A stretch of DNA of 64,000 bases from Triparma columacea (lineage: Eukaryota > Sar > Bolidophyceae > Parmales > Triparmaceae), in contig BRYA01000276.1 of NCBI GenBank assembly GCA_030267965.1, forward strand, positions 27,567 through 91,566, given 5' to 3'. The first letter of the stretch is position 1. Every line of letters begins with the position of its first letter. The translations under genes and the position numbers were made by a program. Below the pieces are notes generated by a model. It was given only the letters and a program-made list of their open reading frames with translations, was not told the DNA's origin and searched no databases. Of this stretch, positions 1 to 11,123 are shown piece after piece.

Positions 1-303
1 ATGTACGTGTGTGTTTGATGATGTGATAAGAACGAAAAATACAGTTCCCCACCCCCCCCCACCCGCCCAAGGGAAAAGCAGTTATTAACCTCCTTACCTT
101 GTTAACCTCGAATGTGTTGGTCAAATTATGCAAATGAAATAATATATACTCCGATTATACGGCGCGTTGTGACAATAAACGGATTTAAAGCTTTAAAACT
201 ACAGGGAGAAGTGTGATCCAGAATATTTCGGGCTCCGGTCGGTCGGTGTCCGGCGGATGGCTTGGATTGGGCGATCAAGGATATCTGATATCTGTCAAGG
301 CAA
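1..303. other. Upstream flank without a supported gene
   Basis: No convincing coding region is visible. There is a C-run near 48-68 and otherwise mixed sequence. It presumably holds the promoter and 5' leader of the glycosidase gene that starts at 304, but no TATA-like or other motif is clear enough to call. Confidence 0.4.
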
Positions 304-1380
304 ATGTTGCTCTCTATTGCGTTACTCGTTATGCTCTTATCTATAACCGCTACTCCCATCAGTTCCCTGACCTACACGAATGCTTTAATCAGCACAGACG
401 CTCCAGATCCAGGATGTATGTACGATCCTCCCACGAAGCAGTTTTATTGTGCTCATACATGCAATGGAGAAGGAGCACTCTGCACTAACGATTCTGGTAA
501 TTTCCCCATATATTCCAGCTCCGATTTAACCTCATTCTCCTACGTCGGCGTAGCCCAACCACCCTACACTGATGGATGGGCAAAGGATAGATTCTGGGCA
601 CCCGAACTTCACACATCTCCCAATGGTGAGGGGTACGTACTCTTCCACACAGCGGGTAATGAAGAAGGGAACCTTTGTTTAGGTGTTTCAACTTCGATGA
701 ATATAACAGGTCCGTACACCCCTTCTGACGAACCTTTGCTGTGTAACTCGGATGAACACAACCCGAATGTCGGGCTCATAGACTCGACGCTATTCGTCGA
801 CAAGGACGACTCCAATAAGCCTTACTTAATATACAAAGTCGACGGAAACAGCAACGGCACCCCATCTGATATAAAGATCGTGTCACTTTCAAACAATGCC
901 ACATTCGTCTCTGACAAAAACGTAACCAACCATGTCACGCTCATCTCAAACGATGTTAACTCATGGGAGGGACCTTGCACTGAGGGACCGTGGGTTTACG
1001 ACGACCGGTCGAAGAGTGGTTACCTCTTCTTATTTTACTCAGGCTCAATGTACAACGTAGTCAGTTATTCCGTCGGAGTAGCACGTAGTAAGAGTTTGTT
1101 ACATGGTTGGGAGAAGTCCCCTCACAACCCTATCCTACACGTCGGGGGTAGTGAAGATAGTGGTTTCTCAGGTCCCGGTCACTGTTCTGTAATAGAAAAT
1201 GAAATCACGGATGGGGACGAACTCGCCATGATCTACCATGCGCATGTAGGGTACAACGTACCTACGGTTGATAGTGAGAGGTACTTAATGTTGGATTTTG
1301 TAAGGATTAATGAGGAGGGGTGGCCTGAAATGGTTAACGGTGACGGGACTCCAAGCGAGGACGAGCAAGAGATATTGTGA
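304..1380 (+). CDS. Secreted GH43-family glycoside hydrolase
   Basis: A single-exon protein of 358 residues. Residues 1-21 form a hydrophobic signal peptide, so the enzyme is probably secreted or enters the endomembrane system. The five-bladed-propeller family GH43 (arabinanases, beta-xylosidases and relatives) is indicated by DAPDPG near residues 32-37 (general base Asp about 35), FWAPELH, IDSTLFVD (Asp about 160, pKa modulator) and EGPWVY (general acid Glu about 227), followed by GPGHCSV. All three catalytic carboxylates are therefore present in the family order and spacing. Several N-glycosylation sequons occur. Substrate specificity within GH43 cannot be read from sequence; arabinan, xylan or galactan side chains are all possible. 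The stop lies 57 bp from the stop of the next, convergent gene. Confidence 0.85.
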   Translation: MLLSIALLVMLLSITATPISSLTYTNALISTDAPDPGCMYDPPTKQFYCAHTCNGEGALCTNDSGNFPIYSSSDLTSFSYVGVAQPPYTDGWAKDRFWAPELHTSPNGEGYVLFHTAGNEEGNLCLGVSTSMNITGPYTPSDEPLLCNSDEHNPNVGLIDSTLFVDKDDSNKPYLIYKVDGNSNGTPSDIKIVSLSNNATFVSDKNVTNHVTLISNDVNSWEGPCTEGPWVYDDRSKSGYLFLFYSGSMYNVVSYSVGVARSKSLLHGWEKSPHNPILHVGGSEDSGFSGPGHCSVIENEITDGDELAMIYHAHVGYNVPTVDSERYLMLDFVRINEEGWPEMVNGDGTPSEDEQEIL

Positions 1381-1437
1381 AGAAAATTAGAAATATCGTA
1401 GACTTTAAATCCACACACTTATTATTGCCTCTCCACC

Positions 1438-2088
1438 CTAAACGTACTGTTCGATCATACTCATCCCCCAGTAGCTAATCCCAATCCCCGTTACAAACAC
1501 TTTCCCATACTCCAAATCCAGGTTCTCCCCCACCAGTAATCTCCATCCCGCTACATAAGTAACGACAGTACCCAAATACTGTGGATGTGGCATCCCTATG
1601 TTATAAGGAAACCCCTTAACCCACGGTACGCTATACCCGAACTTTGCACCGTAGTATACACCCTTTTTTCCGATTGCCTTGTAGACTGAGAAATTAAGGA
1701 ACTGTCCTAAAGCTATAAAGGCAGTGCAAAATAGGGTTACGGATAGGGAGGATGGGAGAGTTATGTAAGGGAGGAGGTAAGGTAGGGATGTTGCTAATTG
1801 GAGGAACTTGCAGATTATAAGGAGAGTGTGAACGCGGTCTGTCGGGTTAGATTTTGCTTTTAATATCAACTTGAAAGACTCAGGGGATACCCAAACCCAA
1901 GTGTACACCAGGTGCTCCACGAAGGAGAAGGTTATGAAGTTGAGGATACCCTGGAGGGGGGATGATGAGAGGTTGTAGATATCGCAGGATAGGACGGTCT
2001 TGATGGTGGCGGTAAGGGGGGGGAAGGAGGAGCGGATTGAGGTTGCGAATGTGTAGACTGCGATGGGGGCGAATAGGACAGATGCCAT
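1438..2088 (-). CDS. Phospholipid methyltransferase-like (PEMT-type) membrane protein
   Basis: An unspliced 216-residue, strongly hydrophobic protein with about five membrane segments. The C-terminal third carries the pattern of class III phospholipid methyltransferases: QFLNFSVYKAIGKKGVYYG, then GFPYNIGMPHPQYLGTVVTY, which resembles the N-P-x-Y/W-x-G segment of phosphatidylethanolamine N-methyltransferase. The length of about 200 residues also fits PEMT. The likely role is SAM-dependent methylation of phosphatidylethanolamine derivatives to phosphatidylcholine at the ER. The C-terminal Glu pair seen in animal PEMT is only partly matched (MIEQYV), so function is inferred from family likeness. 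The start is the ATG at 2088; no upstream exon is needed. Confidence 0.7.
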   Translation of the reverse strand: MASVLFAPIAVYTFATSIRSSFPPLTATIKTVLSCDIYNLSSSPLQGILNFITFSFVEHLVYTWVWVSPESFKLILKAKSNPTDRVHTLLIICKFLQLATSLPYLLPYITLPSSLSVTLFCTAFIALGQFLNFSVYKAIGKKGVYYGAKFGYSVPWVKGFPYNIGMPHPQYLGTVVTYVAGWRLLVGENLDLEYGKVFVTGIGISYWGMSMIEQYV

Positions 2089-2622
2089 TGTTGAGGCAGT
2101 GGGGAGGAAATGGGAAGTGGACGGGAGGGGGCTGAATTAACGAGGAGAGGCGGGGGGGGGGGGTGAGGAAGGTTACTAATTTACTCGCCACTTGGGGGGC
2201 TTGATAAATTAGTAACTAGAGAGACTTTGAGACGTATTTAAGTCACAACGTCGATGAATGTATAATACAACGCGATTTAAAGTTGAATTGGGAGCGATGG
2301 AATGCTTTTGAGGAGAGATAGCTCACACTGGAAAAGTTAGAAGAATCTGCGAATCATCCAGGATCCAAGAATCATCAAGGAATCTTCCAGATCTTTGGGG
2401 AAGTGGGGTAGATTCAATCGAAGAATTGATAGGCAACAATAAGACCGTGTGATAATAAAATCCGTGTAATTTTTTCCGTCCTCGCGTAAACCTGCAAAGC
2501 AATTATTAAACGTTTTTCAACCCTGTGTTCAAGTTCTGCTCTCCACCCGTCGCAATTCCCGTGTGAGCCAAATAAAAGAACCCTTCCTCTCACCCCCCAA
2601 ACCCTCCTCCCAAATCCCCTTA
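2089..2622. other. Intergenic stretch between two minus-strand genes
   Basis: No gene is supported here. The segment includes a G-run near 2152-2163, a 12-bp inverted repeat (listed separately) and AT-richer sequence after 2220. It should contain the promoter of the PEMT-like gene and the 3' end of the next gene upstream. Confidence 0.4.
2172..2216. repeat. Short inverted repeat upstream of the PEMT-like gene
   Basis: The arms GTTACTAATTTA (2172-2183) and TAAATTAGTAAC (2205-2216) are perfect reverse complements with a 21-bp spacer. They lie 84-128 bp upstream of the ATG at 2088, where a dimeric transcription factor could bind. That role is a guess. Confidence 0.5.
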
Positions 2623-3069
2623 TTAACTCACCTCGATATCAACCCCAGCAACCCTTGCAATGACTCCACTTGTGAAACCTCCGATTAACCCAGCAACTGC
2701 GAAACCCATAACCCCCCTACTCCCACCTGATCTGTTGGATACGATCCCCAGGTTGAGTATCGTCATAATCCAGCATACCGGTGACCTCCTTTTCCCAGTG
2801 CTTAAAATGATACCTAGGGCTAGGAGGTTGCAGATGCAGCCTTGGACGTCGAGGTTGTTCTTGAGGTTGTTTACAGTTACATATCTCTGCTTGGGGAGGG
2901 AGGGGTTTGGTGATATTATGTGAATTAATAGCATTATACCGCCGATGAATTCTAGGGAACCGGCTAGAGGGGATAAATAATGACGAAGGAAACCAAGCGC
3001 CTTTAAGGCACCCACAATAATCATAAATAGGGCGTTAAAGTGCGTTGAGATCTCGAGATGAGTTGTCAT
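2623..3069 (-). CDS. Small four-helix membrane protein of unknown function
   Basis: A 148-residue single-exon ORF beginning with ATG at 3069. It has about four hydrophobic segments: around residues 12-30 (FNALFMIIVGALKALGF), 37-52 (AGSLEFIGGIMLLIHI), 78-92 and 96-110. A Gly/Ala-rich C-terminal helix GFAVAGLIGGFTSGVIA follows. I do not recognise the family; the size and layout resemble DoxX-like or TMEM-type small integral membrane proteins. The opposite strand carries a shorter open frame over the same DNA, which I treat as a shadow. Confidence 0.55.
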   Translation of the reverse strand: MTTHLEISTHFNALFMIIVGALKALGFLRHYLSPLAGSLEFIGGIMLLIHIISPNPSLPKQRYVTVNNLKNNLDVQGCICNLLALGIILSTGKRRSPVCWIMTILNLGIVSNRSGGSRGVMGFAVAGLIGGFTSGVIARVAGVDIEVS

Positions 3070-3628
3070 TATGGTATGATGTCTTAATTTTGAATTGATG
3101 AGGCCTTGAACGTCGTTAATGAGAGTAAAATGATGAGATTCCTGAATTTGCTAGATTCTCCTCATTCTCTCCTCTGGATTCTTGCTTCGAACTTTGCCTC
3201 AAAACAGCTCCTCCTAAAAGGCAATTTAATTCGCTTATTTTGACCATGAAGATCCTAATAATCACTCCATTCATAACAACTAATTCGACATTTGGATCAG
3301 TGAGTAAATAATGACGACAATTAAGGCAATTAAGGGCATTTAAGGGCATAAAAAGGACACACACACTCCCTCGCCCCCTCGCCCCACACAAAACAAACAT
3401 CCCTCAATATTTCCTTCATCTAACTACATATTGAGTATAAATGACTATATATACTCATTTCATATACACATCAACTACAAAATATCATAATATTTCAATA
3501 TCACGCATATTTAGTCCATAAAACAAGACAATTAGAAACTGAAAGCCGACCCTCCCACTCACACGCTCCAAAACACCCTCCCTAACCCACTCCCTCACCC
3601 TCACCCCCACCCCCACCCTCACACCCAG
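3070..3628. other. Intergenic region, probably holding an unresolved first exon
   Basis: AT-rich from about 3400 to 3530, then a pyrimidine-rich tract ending in an acceptor AG at 3627-3628 that serves the glycosyltransferase exon at 3629. A first exon with ATG for that gene must lie here or further upstream, but I could not identify one with confidence. Confidence 0.4.
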
Positions 3629-5318
3629 TTTGTCCACACCGGTGGTGGTGTAGCGGTCCGTTACGAGAACTACGAGTCGTTATTAAAGTCCCTCTCCCAC
3701 TCAGTCCGTGTCCTATCTCCCAACCGTCGTTCCGTCGATACCTTCGTTCTAAAGTCTTCCCACCACCCCTGCGTTACGGGGTTCCCGATGACGGGTATAA
3801 CGGAGGGGAATATTAAGAGGTACTGGAGGAGCTTGAAGTGGTGTGATGTTGTCGTTTGCCCGGAGAACGAACATATGATGATTATAAGCGGGATGGCGGA
3901 ACTGCTAGGGAAGAGGTGAGAGGGAGGGAGGGGGGTTGCATTGAGGAATTGGGAGAATGATATGACACGGCAGGGAGAGAGAAGGGGACGACGATGATAG
4001 AACCCCCCACCCATTGCGCGATGAAATTGAACCACCCCCTTTAACTCCATGCACCTCCAATTAATTCCATTCGAATCTCCCCCCCCCCCCCCCAGGATGG
4101 TCCTAAACGTGCACACGAACGTCCACCAAATGCTGGGTCCCTCCTCCCCCCTCGTTTCCTCCCTCGCCCGTTCTCTCTACTACTCTCTCCTCCGTTGTGC
4201 CTCTACCGGTACGAATAAAACCTGCTACACAGTCAGCGATACTAACAGGAAAATCATGGAGGGGGAAGGGGTGAGGGTGGATGGGGTTTATGAACTAGAT
4301 ACGAAAGAGGGGGAGGGAGAGATTAGCGAAGAGGAGAGGGAGATTATCAGGTGAGTTGTCGCCGACTCTTTTTGCGACGCGTCCAAGACAAAAGACCACC
4401 AATACCACCAATCCACCCATCCTCACTCAAACCCCCCCACCCCCTCCACCAACCCTTAGGAAGAATCTAGCTCCCCATCATTCTCATCTCCCCATAATCC
4501 TCTTCGCCGGACGTTGGCTCCCCGAGAAGCGTATCCACCGTCTCGCTTCCACCCTCCCCTCTTCCGCATGTCTCGTAATAATCGGTTCCGGTACCCTCCC
4601 ACTCGATAAAATCCTCCACTCCCCCCCCTCCCGCATATACGTACATAAAGGTTTCGTCCCACACACGAGGATGTACTCGCTGTATAAATGCTGTGACTTC
4701 GTTGCGAACGCGAGCGACTTTGAAACCTTCGGGAACACTAGTTACGAAGGTAACTCGGTTGGGACACCGTGTATACTACACCCTGAGGGAGGGCATTTAA
4801 GCCAGATTGGGAGGGAGGGGGGGAATGGGGTTTTCGTGGACTTTGATAGGGAGGATGAGATTGTTAGAAAGGAGTTGGAGGTTATTGTGGGGAGGAAATG
4901 GGATAGGGAGGTTGTTAAGAAGAACATGGTTAGGAAGAAAGACGCTGTTGGGATCGAGGACGCCGTAAGGGGGGTGGGGGTAAAGGGGAGGGAAGAAGAG
5001 GAGGAGGAGGAGGATAACTACGTTTTTAGAGGATGTAGGAAGGTCAAAAGATGCGTCAACAAGTACGTGACAGTACCTCTAATTCTAATCTTCGGGATCA
5101 CAGTCAACGTTATCATCGTCCTCCTCGTCACGTATATAGTTGGGTTCGATTTAGTTAAAGCAGACACTTACTCCGATAGGAAGAAAAGAGTCACCAAAAT
5201 TAAAAGGAGGAAAAGAGACGCGGTTAAGAGGTTCGTGGTTGAGTTAAAGGAGAAACTAGGGACGGGGTGGAAGATTATTGGACGAGAGTTCAAGGAGAAG
5301 AAGAAGAGGAGGGATTAA
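3629..5318 (+). CDS. GT4-like glycosyltransferase with C-terminal membrane helix (5' incomplete)
   Basis: Three exons join in frame: 3629-3915, 4096-4350 and 4460-5318 (phase-2 junctions, each restoring an Arg codon). The start of the first visible exon, FVHTGGGVAVRYENY, resembles the glycine-rich acceptor-side loop of GT-B enzymes. The last exon has LFAGRWLPEKRIHRLA, VIIGSGTLP, SDFETFGNTSYEGNSVGTPC and EGGNGVFVDF, the donor-sugar half of family GT4. A membrane helix (PLILIFGITVNVIIVLLVTY) sits near the C-terminus and is followed by a very basic tail, suggesting tail anchoring in ER or Golgi. The relatives best matched are sugar transferases acting on lipids, but the acceptor is unknown. No start codon could be placed, because the sequence before 3629 looks intronic. 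The poly-C tract at 4081-4093 precedes the second exon. Confidence 0.65.
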
Positions 5319-5343
5319 GGGGGGGGATTTAAACAGATATCGT

Positions 5344-5396
5344 ATTTTCACCACTACGTAATTTCACCACTACTACTCATTTCACCACTACTACTC
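5344..5396. repeat. Short tandem repeat between convergent genes
   Basis: Three imperfect copies of a unit of about 19 bp built on TTTCACCACTAC occupy most of the 109-bp gap between the stops at 5318 and 5428. Confidence 0.5.
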
Positions 5397-5427
5397 CAAA
5401 CATTATTAACGTCTCCCCCCCCCCACC

Positions 5428-8400
5428 CTAATCCACTAACTTCCCGTTATCCTCTTCCTCCTTTGGTTTCTCAACCTCCGGACCACCTTCAACTCCCCCC
5501 TTCTTCCTGAGTGCGCTCCAGTCGATACCCTCCTTCTCCTTTTCCTTTTTCTCCATGTTCTCTAGTTTCCCCTTGACAACCTTTATCTCGTTCTCGATCA
5601 TTTCCTTTGCCATCTTCTCAGCTTCTTCCCCTAACGTCTTCTTCAGTTCCTCCTCCCCGCCCTTAACCTTCTCCATGACCTCCTTCTTAAGTTCCTCCTC
5701 CCCGCCCTTAACCTTCTCCATGACTTCCTTCTTGAGTTCCTCCTCCCCTCCCTTGACCTCTTCCATAACTTCCCCCTTGACCTTAACCAATCCTTCCTCC
5801 AATGCCTTCTTAACCTCCCCAACCTGCTCCTCCGTCTTTTTGTCCAAGGTAATAACCGATCCCTCCGCACCCTTCACGGCCTCCTCAATCTCCCCCAGCA
5901 TGCTGTGAACGTCCCCCCTAACCGCCCCTGTCTCGTCGCTTATGAGCTGAACAATGTCCCTGTGCTCGGCCTCAGCCTGGAGCCTGACGTTCTCGCCAAG
6001 GGACCTGACTTGCTCCTGGGACCGTTTTTGCTCACCGTTAACCCACCTTTGCATCTTGGCGTCCTCGATCTCTATCCTCTTTCCTATGTTGACCAGCTCG
6101 TCGACCCTCTCCTGTGCCTCCAACGCCCCGACCAGCTTGTCCAATACGAACCTCATGCTATCCTCCGCTCCCTCTCTGCAAAGTTCCTCGACCCTGATAT
6201 CCACGTCCTCCTCCAGCCTCGCCTTTGTCTCTGCCCTGATGGCCTTCGCCGCGGTCTCCTCCACAACCTTCACGTACGCCTCTGCCTTCTCGACCCGAAC
6301 GACCAACTTCTCTTCCTCCTCCCACAAGTTATCGACCCTGCCATCCAGCCGCACGACCTCCTTCGCCCTCTCTTCCTCCTCCCTCCCGACCCTCTCGCCC
6401 AACAGCTTATCCCCCTCAATCCTCTCCAAGAACTCCTTCCCAATCTTGCCCTCAAACTTCTCGTCCAACTCCCTGTCTTCCCTCTTCCTCTCCTCCTCCT
6501 CCTTCTCAACCTTCTCTCCCAACAACTTATCCCCTCCCCTACTCTCCTCCCTCAGCGCCCCCACATCCTTCTTCATATCCACCAGCCCATTCATGATCCT
6601 CCTCGTAGTCTTAACCATCTCTCTATGCCTATTAAGCAAGTCAACGTCCTGAATCTGGTCCCCCATCATCCTCAGCGTTTCCCTGCTCTCCGCCCTCGCC
6701 GCAGCCGCCGCCGTCCTGACGTCCATCTCGTTCCTAATCTGCTGCTCCGCCAACATCCTCTTACCCTTCTCGTCGTCGACCCACTCAGCGCTCTTCTGGA
6801 GGACGAACTCCTTGTCACGGCCCATTTGCTTTACGAGGATGTCCCTCTCATGCACGAGCCTCTCCTCCGCTATGCCCTTCGCAGCGTTCACGTCTGACAT
6901 CCTCTCGCTAGCCTCCGCTGCAACCGTGGCCTTGATCAAGCTCCTTATGCTCCGGGCCTCGGAGATTATCTTCTGACCCATGGAGTCCTCGACCTTGCCG
7001 CAGCTTACGGCGATCTTATCGATTATCTTGTTCCTCTCTGTCGCGTCCTTGACCTCCTGGAGGTCTATGAGATTCTTCAGTCCCTCCAACATTCCCTGCA
7101 GCTTAGCCGTCTCAGAGACAATCAATTCGTTCGCCCTTCCAACGTCCTTGACCCTCGAGTCAATCTCCGAGTCTAGCCCGTTCTTCACGGCATCGATTTG
7201 CTTGGTCAGAGTCCCCCTTACAATTTCCAAAGTATCGTGCATTCTGTTGCTCTTCTCGTTCGCCACAACGTCCGCGTAACTCTTCGCCATCACCAGGTGG
7301 TCGGCGATCTCCTTCCGAGCGACGCTCATTAGGACCTCGTCCATCTTTCTTGCATCCCCGATAACCTTCGAGGCCAACTCGACCCTGGCCTTCTGGCTCT
7401 CCATACTGAGCTCGTGAATCTCTGCCTTGCTCTTGTTGTAGAATGCCACATCGTCCTTCTCGATCTTGTTAAGCAAGCTCAGGTTAGTCTCGCTCAGCTT
7501 CTCGCCAAGCGCCGCGTCCTGCTTCTCCCTCTCCCCTCTCTCTGAGCTCATGGCCTCGTCGAGTTTCATGTCGCCGTCGTGGTCTCCCTTCTCCCTCGCC
7601 ATTATCTCCTCGTTCAACTTCAGCTCCACGCCCTTGCACTGCCCGTCGACCGTGCTCAAGTGAGTGCTCATCCTCTCCAAGTTCGTGTTGAGGTGCTCCC
7701 TTGCCCTCTTGGACTCGATCCTAACGTCTTCGACGTGCTGAGCAAGCTCGTCAATCCTTATGGACATCTGCTTCAACTCCATAGAAAGCTCGTACTTCAC
7801 CTTGTCGGCCTCACCCGTCGCAAATGATTTCGCCTCGTCCTTGGCCGACGTTACCATGGCAGGTACCGCGTCGATTTGGTCCTGAATCCTCCTAACCTCT
7901 GTCCCCAGGAGCTCCTCAAGTTGGCTCAACCCAGCCTCCTCCCTAGACTCAAGGTCAGCGACCCTCGCGACGACCTTGTCGTTCCCGTTCCTCCTTGCGG
8001 TGATTTCAGCGCTCATGACCTCCCTGAGCTCCTTGATGTCCTGGTTGAACTGCTTCATGCCGCTCTCCATGGCCGTGCTTATACCCTGAAGTGAACCAGC
8101 TGTGAGCTCCCCGATTCTCTTCTCGGCTTTCCTCGTGGTCTCCTGAATGCTAACGACCTCGTAGCTTAGCTCCCTCAGCTGCTCGGCCGTCTGGGCTGTC
8201 ATTGCTTCGTGCCTGGACTTCATCGTCTCAGTCTCCGTCTTTGCCATGTTGGACAACTCGGAGAAAAACTTCCTGAACTCTTTCTCCCGGGCTTCGTCCT
8301 TTTTCCTCCTCACGTCAGACTCGCCCCCTTGCGCCTTCTCAAGCCTGACGATTCTGTCCTCAATCATTTCCAAGTTGGCCTTCTCCCTCTCCTCGATAAT

Positions 8401-9856
8401 GTTGGAAAGGAACCTTGTCTTATTGTCAACTTCGCCTGCTCCCTCCCTCCTCGCCGTGGCCTCGGCAACGATCTCATCGTGAAGGGTCCCGGTCTCCTTG
8501 CTGATTAATCTCCTGGTTTCACTTTGCATATCCATCATGCTTCTCTGCAGCTGCCTCCTTTGCTCCTCCTCGCCCGTCAGTCTTTGCATGAGCTGTTTCA
8601 GGGAATTCTGCAGGTCCACAATGTTGGCAGCGTTGTTCTCCGATGCAGAGTGTTGGCTGAGGGGGATCAGAGTGCGGAAAAGGTGGGGATGAGAAAAATT
8701 CAAAGTAGCTCCTCAAAGACCGCTAAACAACTTACCTAACGACGTTTTCTCCCTCCCTGTCTACGAGGTTAACAATCTTGTCGGTTTGGGAGTTGACGGT
8801 GTTCTCCACGACCCCAAGCCTCGCTGACATGTCGTCATCGAGCCTGGACTGGTTCGATTTCACCTGTTCAAGCTTGTTGGTGAGCTCCGAGAGAGCCTCT
8901 GCCATTCTCCTCGCCCTGTTGTCCTCGGACTGTTGCCTTGATTTGCTGTCCTCCTCCCTCGCGCGAAGCTCAGCAATCGCGGCAGACGCAGAGTCTTCCA
9001 CCCCCTCGTTCCTCTTGCGCTCAAACTCTGCACGCCACGCACGCGTTTCCAAAATTTCGGTCTCGGCGACCCTCACGCGGTCCCTCAAAGCAGCGAGAGT
9101 CTCTGAGTCCTTCGTGTGCTGGTTGACCAACATTGCAGTGTGCTTCGCATAGTCGCCCCTGTTCTTCTGGAGCTGTTCGGTCAGCCACTTGATTGTGGAC
9201 TCACTGCGTTGCTGGCTGGCTTTGAACTTGTTGAGCTGCTCCGTGACGGCGTTCACGAGGAGGTCGTTGTTGTTGGCAAAATTCAAGTTGATCCGGTTGC
9301 TCGGGTTCTCCTGGTTAGTCTGGGGGTACTGGTACTGCTGGCGCTGAAGCTCGGGGTCGAAGGAGTTGTTGTTTGCGGCATCGTTATAGTTGGTTGGGCC
9401 GCCAAGTACTTGTGATACGCCACTTTCGTAAGCCTTCCCATAACGCCTGCGCCCATCTTTCATACCGGGGTCGTTCGCTTCCTTGAGAAGCTTCAACCCT
9501 TTGCCAATGCCTCTTGGTGAACCTCTCTTGGTCGGGTCGACGGGAGGAAGGGGAGCAAGGAGTAAATTGTCGAGAGAGTCGTCGGGTGTTGCTGGCAGGT
9601 TGCGGACAAAGTGCCCGTCGGCAGCATCCTCGACAGCCTTCTTGCGCTGTTGCTGCTTCACCTGTGCATCAAGTGATGCAAGGTAGGCCTAGCGTGCGGA
9701 TGTGGGAATGACGAGTTGGCATGCGAAATCGAAAACTGATACTAACCCCCCCCCCCCGTCGTGGCTCTCCATCCTCTCCTCCTTGAACACCCAACTCACC
9801 CTCTGTCGATTCCTGACTGCCTGTCTGTTATTTTCCTGCTCAGACGGGAAAAGCAT
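5428..9856 (-). CDS. Very long coiled-coil protein, probably cytoskeletal
   Basis: Three exons splice cleanly: 9856-9800 (19 codons), 9688-8736 and 8656-5428, giving about 1412 residues. The junctions use GTGAGT/CTAG and GTAAGT/TCAG. The spliced N-terminus contains NRQRAYLASLDAQVKQQ, a motif style seen in centrosomal and ciliary coiled-coil proteins such as the CCDC66/CSPP type. Residues 20-150 are low-complexity and Asn/Gln-rich; from about residue 150 to the end the protein is almost continuous heptad-rich coiled coil. Near the C-terminus three back-to-back 16-residue units (VMEKVKGGEEELKKE) form an internal repeat at about 5640-5760. No enzymatic motif is present. A scaffold or fibre role near basal body or cortex is inferred from composition only. 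It is divergent from the LRR gene across 178 bp. Confidence 0.75.
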
Positions 9857-10034
9857 CTTGAGTCGTTAAGTTGGGAGTAATAGAAATGACGGTTGAGGCG
9901 GATAAGGACGAAGAGCGGTAAAGTTGCGTTGTTTTGTTGATGTCCCAAAACCGACTTCTTTAACAGTCACCTTGCTTGTTGCTGGGCCAGGCCCTCTTTT
10001 ACATTTGGAATTTGTCAATTGCGAAAGAGACAGG
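9857..10034. promoter_or_regulatory. Shared divergent promoter region
   Basis: Only 178 bp separate the ATG of the coiled-coil gene (minus, 9856) from that of the LRR gene (plus, 10035). Both promoters must lie here. No specific element is recognisable. Confidence 0.45.
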
Positions 10035-11031
10035 ATGAGCGAGAACAAGAAGAAGCTCCACTCGGTACATAGTACTCTAGAGGATGACGTGCCATTCTCG
10101 GAGAAGGACAATGAGAGTGATTTGGCCAATCAAGCCTTGAAAGGGTTGCTTGAGCCGAGTGATGAAATAGTGAATGCCCTGGCCGATTGCAAGGCCAAGT
10201 TGGGTGGGATACGGTTGAACATGGGTAGTATGAATTTGGTGAGTCCGGATGGTGGATGAGGGAGGTCGGGGAAAGGTTTGGGGGTGGGGGGAGGGCTGGA
10301 TGTGGTGGGAGGGGAGGAGAGCCAAGGCGTGTGTTGTCGCAGTATGTGTCATCACGAATTTGTCGCTCACCAATACTTCCCCCTTGATCCGCCCCGCCCC
10401 GCCCCGCTCCTCCTAAAAGGCATTCGTCCCTTTTGAAGTGAAGGCCCTCACAGACCTGCGCATTCTCAACCTTCGAGACAACAAGCTCACTATGTTCCCC
10501 TCGGACGTGTGCGCTGCGCTAAACGAGCTCGAAGAGCTCAACCTTGCCCAGAACGAGCTTGCGTACTTGCCCGAGAACATTTCGGTAATGAGTAACTTGA
10601 AGAAACTCCAGCTTAGCAGGAACCAGCTGAAGGAGCTTCCCATGGGACTATTTGGATTGCCGGCTCTGCAGGAGCTGAGACTGGACAACAATTTGCTGGT
10701 GAATCTGCAGGGGCAGATTGCTGACTGTCACGTTTTGAGAACGATCGTGCTGAGCAATAACTTTCTGAAAGAAATCCCACACAGGATGGCGGAACTGAAG
10801 TTCTTGTCCAAGGTGGACCTGAGCGGCAACCCAATCGACAAGTGCCCGCCCAATGTAATGCTACTACACCAAAAAAACGAACTTTTGCTGCATAAGAGCA
10901 AAAGAAAGGGGCTGATCAAGAGAAGTCATGTGCTCAAGAAAACAATGGACGACAACCTGGAGCGGATACTCCTTGAGGAACAGAATGAAATAGACGCTAT
11001 GAATGAAGGGGGCGATATAGACATGGCATAA
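10035..11031 (+). CDS. Leucine-rich-repeat protein
   Basis: Two exons, 10035-10238 and 10420-11031, join in phase 0 to give 271 residues. An in-frame GTG/ATG-rich extension upstream of 10035 exists, but the first well-placed ATG is MSENKKKLHS. The second exon carries about five to six LRRs of the 23-residue short type (LTDLRILNLRDNKLTMFP, LEELNLAQNELAYLP, LKKLQLSRNQLKELP, LQELRLDNNLL, LRTIVLSNNFLKEIP). It ends with a basic, then acidic tail. The family is generic: LRR proteins of this size often act as adaptors or phosphatase regulators, or in cilia (LRRC/SDS22 type). The neighbouring coiled-coil gene shares its promoter, which makes a structural partnership possible but unproven. Confidence 0.8.
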
Positions 11032-11123
11032 AAGTTAGTTAGTTAGGTACTTTCGTCCGATCATAAAATCAGCTGCTTTACAATGTTTTTGACGCTGTGA
11101 AGCTTCCCCGACCACTTCGTCAG

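Noticed and set aside
2660..2923. Plus-strand 87-codon ORF opposite the small membrane protein
   Set aside because: Shorter, no hydrophobic or domain logic; the minus strand has a longer frame with four plausible membrane helices.
5905..6897. Plus-strand 330-codon ORF opposite the coiled-coil gene
   Set aside because: It is Leu/Pro/His-rich as expected from the antisense of Glu/Lys codons, and the minus strand has a spliced, much longer coherent protein.
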